Assembly (NCBI GenBank): GCA_028067895.1
Contig: JAPTUI010000686.1
Span: forward strand, 1-5,549
Direction: 5' to 3'
Source: Pseudomonadota bacterium
GTDB lineage: Bacteria; Pseudomonadota; Gammaproteobacteria; Steroidobacterales; Steroidobacteraceae
DNA length: 5,549 nt
The notes beneath the pieces are model-generated. The model was not told the DNA's origin. It worked only from the letters and a program-made list of their open reading frames with translations, and ran no database searches. The position numbers and the translations under genes are program-made. Of the stretch, positions 1-4,427 are shown piece after piece. How positions within the stretch are numbered: the stretch's first letter is position 1; each line of letters opens with the position of its first letter.

Positions 1-113
1 CGGTGACCGGCGACACGGTCGGTGATCCGTACAAGGATACGGCGGGCCCTGCAATCAACCCGCTGATCAAGATCATCAACATCGTTGCGCTGCTGATGAT
101 CCCGTTGCTCTGA
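1..113 (+). CDS. hppA: Membrane-bound H+-translocating pyrophosphatase, C-terminal fragment
   Basis: Only the last 36 codons are present (reading frame begins at base 3; TGA at 111-113); the rest lies upstream of the window. The visible peptide contains GDTVGDPYKDTAGPA followed by INPLIKIINIV and a hydrophobic tail ending in MIPLL. This is the hallmark C-terminus of membrane pyrophosphatases: the D-x-x-x-D-x-x-K-D type acidic segment belongs to the pyrophosphate/Mg site of the last helices, and the end is a transmembrane helix. The family hydrolyses inorganic pyrophosphate and pumps protons (in some members sodium) across the inner membrane. The residues that decide potassium dependence or ion choice are outside the window, so the subtype cannot be given. 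The next gene converges on it 30 bp downstream, and I see no clear hairpin-plus-T-tract terminator between them. Confidence 0.93.
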   Translation, partial: VTGDTVGDPYKDTAGPAINPLIKIINIVALLMIPLL

Positions 114-143
114 GATACGCGCAGTCACCTTATGCGGGGCGTC

Positions 144-443
144 TCAGGCCTGGCCGGCGCGCGACTCGGTGAGCACCGCACTCACCAGCCGGTTCAACCG
201 CTCGCAGTAGGCCGCCACCGGCGCATCGGCTTCCGCCTGCTTGCCGATCAGCGCCTGACGGATGTCCGCCAGACGCCGTTCGATGCGCTCATCGACCGTC
301 ATCGAGCGGCAGATCAACGCACTGACGCAGGCGGAAATCTCTGCATCCAGAGCACGCGCGTCGCTGCCCGCGATCTCGACTCCGGCGAGCTCGCTGGGAC
401 AGCCTGCGGCGAGATGTTCACACCATAGACGGGCAAGCTGCAT
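144..443 (-). CDS. Small hypothetical protein, 99 aa, five cysteines, predicted helical
   Basis: I do not recognise this family. The ATG at 443 was chosen because AGGGAGG lies 10 nt upstream of it. The frame stays open up to an ATG at 548, but that extension is Arg/Pro-rich, unlike the rest, and has no comparable ribosome-binding site. The 99-residue product starts MQLARLWCEHLAAG and ends ESRAGQA. It has no signal peptide or membrane segment, is rich in Ala, Glu, Arg and Leu in helix-like patterns, and has Cys at residues 8, 15, 39, 45 and 80. These are not spaced as a CxxC pair, so a zinc or redox site is not evident. Codon use is G/C-ending like its neighbours, which supports real coding. 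It converges with hppA and is transcribed divergently from msrB. Likely a cytoplasmic protein of unknown role; a chance open frame in GC-rich DNA is less likely but possible. Confidence 0.6.
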   Translation of the reverse strand: MQLARLWCEHLAAGCPSELAGVEIAGSDARALDAEISACVSALICRSMTVDERIERRLADIRQALIGKQAEADAPVAAYCERLNRLVSAVLTESRAGQA

Positions 444-453
444 AGGCTCTGGG

Positions 454-460
454 CCTCCCT
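454..460 (-). promoter_or_regulatory. Shine-Dalgarno site that sets the start of the 99-aa gene
   Basis: On the minus strand this reads AGGGAGG, a close match to the anti-16S consensus, with 10 nt to the ATG at 443. It is the only good ribosome-binding site among the in-frame start codons and is the main reason for rejecting the longer 134-codon reading. Confidence 0.6.
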
Positions 461-611
461 GCCGCTCGTTCTCGTATGGAAATGGACGCCCTTCATACCA
501 CGGTCGCCGCGAAGTTGCACCGGACAATTGGCAGCGGACGCGAGGCATCCATGTGGGCCTGCACCAACAGATAGCGGATCAGCGCAACAATTCCTGCAGT
601 AACCAATTGAT

Positions 612-653
612 ACGCAAGCGGCAATGCACCACCGGAATTCGTTGCATTTGCGT
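612..653. repeat. Bulged inverted repeat in intergenic DNA
   Basis: The left arm is ACGCAA (612-617), then six unpaired bases, then ATGCA. The right arm is TGCAT then TTGCGT (ending at 653), giving 11 complementary base pairs with a 6-nt bulge and a loop of about 14 nt. No T tract follows, so it is not an intrinsic terminator. It may be chance. Confidence 0.3.
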
Positions 654-680
654 CAACGATGCCGCTGCGGCGCGCGATGC

Positions 681-709
681 TCGACGAACCGGTAACAGAC
701 TGTTACTGT
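681..709 (+). promoter_or_regulatory. Candidate msrB promoter with embedded operator-like palindrome
   Basis: TCGACG (681-686, 4 of 6 to TTGACA) is followed after exactly 17 nt by TACTGT (704-709, sharing T1, A2 and T6 of TATAAT). Within the spacer and running into the -10 is a perfect palindrome, GTAACAG-A-CTGTTAC, at 692-706. A dimeric repressor bound there would block polymerase. The predicted transcript would start near 716 and leave a leader of about 30 nt before the GTG at 747. The palindrome is seen directly; the promoter and the repression model are inference, and I cannot name the regulator. Confidence 0.42.
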
Positions 710-746
710 TGAGCGTGCGAGATAAAGCGGCGCCCGAGGTCCACCC

Positions 747-1151
747 GTGCGATCCACAGAACAATTTGCAGTGAACAAAACCGACGAGGAGTGGCGACGG
801 ACGCTGACTCCGGAGCAGTACCGGGTCTTGCGCAAACACGGAACCGAGCGCTCCGGCACCAGTGATCTGAATTCCGAACACCGCCGCGGAGTATTCGTCT
901 GCGCCGGCTGCGCCCAGGAGTTGTTTTCCTCGGACACGAAGTTCGAAAGCGGCACGGGTTGGCCGAGCTTCTTCGCGCCGCTGCCGGATGCACTCGGCAC
1001 GCGCGAGGATCGCGGGCTGTTGATGCGACGCACCGAAGTGCACTGTGCGCGCTGCGGCGGACACCTCGGACACGTGTTTGCCGACGGACCGAAGCCGACC
1101 GGACAGCGTTACTGCATCAACGGCGCGGCGCTCAGATTCCAGCCGCGCTGA
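747..1151 (+). CDS. msrB: Peptide-methionine (R)-S-oxide reductase MsrB
   Basis: A 134-residue, single-domain MsrB of usual length. The family reduces the R-epimer of methionine sulfoxide in oxidised proteins back to methionine in the cytoplasm, with electrons normally from thioredoxin. Visible motifs in order are TPEQYRVLRKHGTE (21-34), CAGC (52-55), SGTGWPSF (68-75), CARCGGHLGHVF (100-111) and RYCIN (121-125). Cys52, 55, 100 and 103 form the structural zinc site; Cys123 is the catalytic cysteine; Trp72, His106 and His109 are expected active-site residues. There are no other cysteines: the position that holds the resolving Cys in E. coli-type enzymes (SGCGWPSF) is Thr70 here. The residue after RYCIN is Gly rather than the common Ser. 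GTG at 747 was chosen because GAGGT lies 6 nt upstream; an in-frame GTG at 771 would also give a plausible N-terminus (VNKTDEEW) but lacks a good ribosome-binding site. No signal peptide. Confidence 0.95.
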   Translation: MRSTEQFAVNKTDEEWRRTLTPEQYRVLRKHGTERSGTSDLNSEHRRGVFVCAGCAQELFSSDTKFESGTGWPSFFAPLPDALGTREDRGLLMRRTEVHCARCGGHLGHVFADGPKPTGQRYCINGAALRFQPR

Positions 1152-1157
1152 AACAGC

Positions 1158-3458
1158 TCAGGCCGCCAGCGGCAGCGGCTTCGGGCGCGCGATGGCGTAT
1201 CCCTGCATGTAATCGATGCCCATGCGACGGGCCACCTCGAGCGCGGCGCTGTCCTCGACCTGCTCGGCGATCACCTTGAAGTTCAGCTTGCGCGCCAGCT
1301 CGATCATCGCCGTGACCATCGCCTGATTGACCGAGTCGCGCGCCAAGTTGCGCATGAACGAACCGTCGATCTTCAGGTAATCCATCGGCAGGGTGCGCAG
1401 GTTGGAGAACGAGCCGACGCCGGAGCCGAAGTCATCGAGCGCGAAGCGGCAGCCCATGCCGTGCAGCACTCCGACGAAGCGCCGGGCGTGCTCGAGATTG
1501 GCCACCACCGAGGACTCGCTCAACTCGAAGCACACCTGCGAGGGCGTCACGCCAGTGCCATCCAGGCACTCGACGACGAACTCGAGAAAGTCCGGATCGC
1601 CGAGCGTCTGTCCGGACACATTGATCGCCACGCAGCGGCGCGGCGGGATCTGCAGCGCGCCGCGCCCGAGCGCCGCGAGCGTGGTCTGCACCACCCAGCG
1701 GTCCACCATGCCCATCAGCCGGTAACGCTCCGCGGCACGCACGAATTCCGAGGAAGAGAGGCTCTCGCCCTCGTCCTGGTTCAGCCGGACGAACACCTCC
1801 ATCGCCGGCCCGCCCGAATCATCGCCGTAGGCCGGCACGATGGGCTGCTGGTAGAGCTGGAAGCTGTTCTCGCGCAGCGACGCCTGCAGTCGCTGCAGCC
1901 ACTGGATCTCCCCGCTGTGACGGGCGAGCGCCTCGTCATGCGCCGAGTACACCGCCACGCGTCCGGAACCGCGCTTCTTCGCGACGTAACAGGCCGAGTC
2001 GGCCGCCACCAGCAGTTCCTCGGGCGCGCCGCTCTCGCGCGAAATCTCCACCAGACCGACGGAAACGCCGAGATTGAAAATCTTGTCGCGCCACACGAAG
2101 CGATGATCGGCCACGGCACGGCACACATCGTCGGCAATCTGGCGCGCCTTCTCGAGCGGGCAGCCGATCAGCAGCATGCCGAACTCGTCACCGCCGAGCC
2201 GCGCCACCGTATCGCTGTCGCGCACCGCATCGCGCAGCACCTTCGCCACTTCGCGCAGCACCCCGTCGCCGGCCACGTGGCCACTGGTGTCGTTGACGAC
2301 CTTGAAGCGGTCCAGATCGAGGCAGCACAGCACGTGCTGGCCATCGCCGCGGTGCCCGCTCTCGGCGGCCTCCTGCAGCCGCCGCTCGAACTCCGGCCGG
2401 TTCACCAGCCCGGTGAGCGCATCATGGGTCGCTTGGTAGGACATCTGCCGCGCGATGCCGCGCAGTTCCGAAACGTCGTGCAGCAGCACCAGCGCCCCGC
2501 TCAAGCGCCCGCCCGGGGCGCGGATCGGGGAGGCCGACAGCTCGATCGAGCGCTCGCTGCCGTCGTTGCGCGCCACGAGCAGTGCCCGGCGGCCGAGATT
2601 GACGGCGATGCCGCTGCCGATCGCCTGGCGGATCGGCTCGCTGATCAGCCGCCGGTCCCCCTCCTCGATCAGACTCACGACCTCGCCCAAGGTGTGCCCG
2701 AGCGCCTGGTCCTGGGGCACCGACATCAGCCGCGCCGCGGCCGCGTTCAAGTACATGATGTCCCCCGCCCGGTCCGTCGCCACGACCGCCTCGGTGAGCA
2801 GGTCGAGCGCCGCGAGCTGTCCACCGTCGGGCATGCCGTCCGCCGCATGCGCCGGGGCGGCGCCCTGCTCCGGGAGCACCTCCGTGCCGGTCATCAGCAG
2901 CGCCGGACCGTCATAGTCGAGAGTGGCGACCCGCAGCTCGATGCGCACCACGCCGTCGGCGCCGGCCAGATCGACTTCATGACATTCCGCACCCGCCTGG
3001 CCGGCGAGGCGTCGGCGCGCGTTCTCGGCAACGAGTTCAGCGTACTCGGGCGTCACCAGTTCCGCGAGCGTGCGCCCGATCAGCTCCCGGGGCGTGACGC
3101 CCAACAGCCGCGCCAGCGCCGGATTGGCGTACACGATGGTCTCGCGTTGCACCAGTACGGCCTGCGGCAGCCGCTCGGCGAGCGCCCTGAACTCACCGTG
3201 CTCTGCCGCCCGTCCGGGGTGCAGCGCCGCGGCGCCGAGCAGCCGGTTCAACGCCTCGACCAGCTCGCCGACGGCCGCAGCAGGCTGGGGCGCCTCGGGG
3301 ACGCTCAGCGTCGGGTGCTCAGGTGGAAGGCGTTCGATCTGGCGCGCCAGGGACTCTAGCGTGCGCCGTTCGCGATGCCGCAGGCGTTCCGAGCGCAGCA
3401 CGAGGACGACCGCGGCGAGCAGCGCCAGCAGGAGGCAGAGGGCCCAGAAGATCGACAT
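1158..3458 (-). CDS. Membrane-anchored PAS-PAS-GGDEF-EAL cyclic-di-GMP enzyme
   Basis: The 766-residue protein combines a sensor with both c-di-GMP domains. Residues about 3-21 are one hydrophobic helix followed by an Arg-rich stretch, placing the rest in the cytoplasm with almost no periplasmic part. A divergent PAS domain spans about 85-195, a second PAS about 214-330, GGDEF about 339-505 and EAL about 516-764. The GGDEF part is intact: DLDRFK (Asp381), Asn389, GHVAGD (Asp398), RLGGDEF (420-426), and an inhibitory I-site RDSD (413-416) exactly five residues before GGDEF. In the EAL part the signature is EVF (Glu554), with the other expected catalytic residues present: Asn613, Glu645, DDFGSG (Asp675, Asp676), Lys696 and Glu732 (AEQVE). 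Both synthesis and hydrolysis are therefore possible; which dominates cannot be read from sequence. The PAS domains suggest control by a ligand, redox state or partner. A GAGGG lies about 12 nt before the ATG, a somewhat long spacing. It is divergent from the PCM-like gene and converges on msrB. Confidence 0.95.
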   Translation of the reverse strand: MSIFWALCLLLALLAAVVLVLRSERLRHRERRTLESLARQIERLPPEHPTLSVPEAPQPAAAVGELVEALNRLLGAAALHPGRAAEHGEFRALAERLPQAVLVQRETIVYANPALARLLGVTPRELIGRTLAELVTPEYAELVAENARRRLAGQAGAECHEVDLAGADGVVRIELRVATLDYDGPALLMTGTEVLPEQGAAPAHAADGMPDGGQLAALDLLTEAVVATDRAGDIMYLNAAAARLMSVPQDQALGHTLGEVVSLIEEGDRRLISEPIRQAIGSGIAVNLGRRALLVARNDGSERSIELSASPIRAPGGRLSGALVLLHDVSELRGIARQMSYQATHDALTGLVNRPEFERRLQEAAESGHRGDGQHVLCCLDLDRFKVVNDTSGHVAGDGVLREVAKVLRDAVRDSDTVARLGGDEFGMLLIGCPLEKARQIADDVCRAVADHRFVWRDKIFNLGVSVGLVEISRESGAPEELLVAADSACYVAKKRGSGRVAVYSAHDEALARHSGEIQWLQRLQASLRENSFQLYQQPIVPAYGDDSGGPAMEVFVRLNQDEGESLSSSEFVRAAERYRLMGMVDRWVVQTTLAALGRGALQIPPRRCVAINVSGQTLGDPDFLEFVVECLDGTGVTPSQVCFELSESSVVANLEHARRFVGVLHGMGCRFALDDFGSGVGSFSNLRTLPMDYLKIDGSFMRNLARDSVNQAMVTAMIELARKLNFKVIAEQVEDSAALEVARRMGIDYMQGYAIARPKPLPLAA

Positions 3459-3510
3459 TCAGCTCAGCTTCCCTCGGGCGGCCGCTTCCACAGTGCTCCG
3501 CGACTTATTG

Positions 3511-3516
3511 GTTATA
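3511..3516 (-). promoter_or_regulatory. Possible -10 element for the GGDEF-EAL gene
   Basis: The minus strand reads TATAAC (5 of 6 to TATAAT) about 50 nt before the start codon at 3458, in the most AT-rich patch of this intergenic region. No good -35 lies 16-18 nt upstream of it, so an activator or another sigma factor would be needed. Weak call. Confidence 0.25.
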
Positions 3517-3548
3517 TCCATACGTGCAGATCGTGCGCGCGCTCGAGC

Positions 3549-3580
3549 ATAGCGCATGGGGTAGGGCGTCCCAGCGCTAT
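3549..3580. repeat. Bulged 11-bp inverted repeat between divergent genes
   Basis: ATAGCGC (3549-3555), one unpaired A, TGGG (3557-3560), a 9-nt loop, then CCCA (3570-3573) directly followed by GCGCTAT (3574-3580). All eleven arm bases pair. It lies between the candidate leftward -10 (3511-3516) and the rightward -35 (3607), so it could be a shared operator or a structured RNA element. Only a short TATTT follows on the plus strand, so an intrinsic terminator is unlikely. Confidence 0.45.
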
Positions 3581-3606
3581 TTCACCATATCTCGTCGCAA
3601 TTCCGC

Positions 3607-3635
3607 TTGGCAGGAGCGCCGAAAACCCGTACTTT
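3607..3635 (+). promoter_or_regulatory. Candidate sigma70 promoter of the PCM-like gene
   Basis: TTGGCA (3607-3612, 5 of 6 to TTGACA) and TACTTT (3630-3635, keeping T1, A2 and T6 of the -10) are separated by the optimal 17 nt. Transcription would begin around 3642, giving a leader of about 46 nt before the ATG at 3688. There is no other strong candidate upstream of this gene. It may also serve tolC. Confidence 0.5.
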
Positions 3636-3642
3636 TCCCCTG

Positions 3643-3656
3643 CCCCGGATCCGGGG
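3643..3656. repeat. Perfect 14-bp palindrome at the predicted transcript start
   Basis: CCCCGGATCCGGGG is fully self-complementary. It begins about seven bases after the -10 candidate, so it would occupy roughly +1 to +14. It could be an operator. As RNA it can only form a stem by closing a very small loop, so a DNA-binding role fits better than a leader hairpin. The sequence is GC-rich like its surroundings, so chance cannot be excluded. Confidence 0.4.
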
Positions 3657-3687
3657 AGGCGATTGATCCGATTGGAGTCCCGTCACG

Positions 3688-4335
3688 ATGCCGGCTGATG
3701 CCCGCGAACAGATGATCGAACACCAGGTGCGCGCCTGGGATGTGCTCGATGAGCGCGTTCTCGATACCCTGCGCAAGGTGCCCCGTGAGCACTTCACGCC
3801 CCCGCAGTACCGCTTCATGGCATATGCCGACGCGGAAGTGCCCCTGCCGGGCAGCCAGCACATGCTGCGTCCGAGCGTGGTCGGTCGGCTGCTCGCGGCG
3901 CTGGAGCTGACCGGCCGGGAGCGGGTGCTCGAGATCGGCACCGGATCGGGCTTCGTCACGGCCTGCCTGTCGACTCTGGCCAAATCGGTCCAATCGCTCG
4001 AAATCGTGCCGGAGCTCACCGACATGGCCCGCCGCATGATCGGCTCGATGGGACTGCGCGACATCGACGTGGTGTCGACCGATGCACTCACCTTCGAGCC
4101 GACCGGCCGCTTCGAGGCGATCGCCGTGACGGCCTCGATGCCGGTGTACGACGACCGCTGGCAGCGCTCGCTCAGTATCGGCGGGCGGCTGTTCGTCGTC
4201 GTGGGCGACGCCCCGGTGATGGAAGCGAAGCGGATCCGACGGGTGGCCGAAGACGCCTGGACCGAAGAGAGCCTGTTCGAGACGGTCATCGATCCGCTGG
4301 TGCACGCACAACGGCCGGTCGCATTCAAATTCTGA
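3688..4335 (+). CDS. PCM-like SAM-dependent methyltransferase (protein-L-isoaspartate O-methyltransferase family)
   Basis: The 215-residue product matches the length and layout of the protein-L-isoaspartate methyltransferase family. The N-terminal part has MIEHQVRAWDVLDERVL (9-25) and VPREHF (31-36). SAM motif I is VLEIGTGSGF (80-89), the ribose-binding acid is probably Glu105 (SLEIVPEL), and motif II is FEAIAVTASMP (142-152). What is odd is the substrate loop: where E. coli Pcm has GQTISQP, this protein has SQHMLRP (56-62), so the Thr and Ser of the active site are His58 and Leu60. It may methylate something other than isoaspartate, or have lost that activity; I therefore give no gene symbol. 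It is cytoplasmic, with no signal peptide. GGAG lies 10 nt before the ATG. It is followed 92 bp downstream by tolC on the same strand, a pairing I recall from other proteobacteria. Confidence 0.88.
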   Translation: MPADAREQMIEHQVRAWDVLDERVLDTLRKVPREHFTPPQYRFMAYADAEVPLPGSQHMLRPSVVGRLLAALELTGRERVLEIGTGSGFVTACLSTLAKSVQSLEIVPELTDMARRMIGSMGLRDIDVVSTDALTFEPTGRFEAIAVTASMPVYDDRWQRSLSIGGRLFVVVGDAPVMEAKRIRRVAEDAWTEESLFETVIDPLVHAQRPVAFKF

Positions 4336-4346
4336 GCCGGGCGGCC

Positions 4347-4372
4347 GGCGCCGTCCGGTCGGCGGCGGCGCC
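4347..4372. repeat. GC-rich hairpin between the PCM-like gene and tolC
   Basis: GGCGCCG (4347-4353) pairs with CGGCGCC (4366-4372) around a 12-nt loop, starting 11 nt after the PCM-like stop codon. There is no following T tract, so it is not a classical terminator. It might attenuate read-through or protect mRNA ends, or simply reflect the very high GC of this spot. No clear promoter for tolC was found in 4336-4427. Confidence 0.28.
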
Positions 4373-4427
4373 CGCCTCCACTCATCGGGTGCAACTTTGC
4401 GCCCCGCGCGGTGTTTTAGGGAAACTT

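Larger units (their letters stand above)
444..746. other. Divergent intergenic region between the 99-aa gene and msrB
   Basis: This 303-bp stretch holds the minus-strand ribosome-binding site near its left end, a bulged inverted repeat at 612-653, a small GCCGC-T-GCGGC hairpin at 661-671, and a promoter-like element with a palindrome at 681-709 near msrB. I find no convincing protein-coding frame in it: the open frames crossing it are in poor codon context and run through msrB or the neighbouring gene. I find no tRNA-like fold. No clear promoter for the leftward gene was found; an extended -10-like TGGTATGAA occurs on the minus strand around 495-503 without a matching -35. Confidence 0.6.

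Noticed and set aside
114..143. Intrinsic terminator between hppA and the 99-aa gene
   Set aside because: The 30-bp gap contains no stem followed by a T tract on either strand.
444..548. N-terminal extension of the 99-aa gene to an ATG at 548
   Set aside because: The added 35 residues are Arg/Pro-rich and unlike the rest, while the internal ATG at 443 has a near-consensus AGGGAGG.
262..774. A 170-codon plus-strand open frame overlapping the 99-aa gene and the msrB start
   Set aside because: Ser/Arg-rich translation with no domain, no ribosome-binding site of note, and it conflicts with both better-supported genes.
1461..3359. A 632-codon open frame on the plus strand, antisense to the GGDEF-EAL gene
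   Set aside because: Its translation is His/Arg/Gln-rich low-complexity sequence with no recognisable domain, as expected opposite a high-GC gene. The minus-strand frame has full PAS, GGDEF and EAL motifs.
747..4335. A protein-repair island (MsrB and the PCM-like enzyme flanking a c-di-GMP enzyme)
   Set aside because: The genes are on different strands with separate promoters, and the PCM-like protein lacks canonical isoaspartyl-repair residues. Proximity alone does not support a shared system.
3577..4394. Two minus-strand open frames (244 and 270 codons) opposite the PCM-like gene
   Set aside because: Both are shadows of the methyltransferase frame; neither shows a family motif or a good start context.
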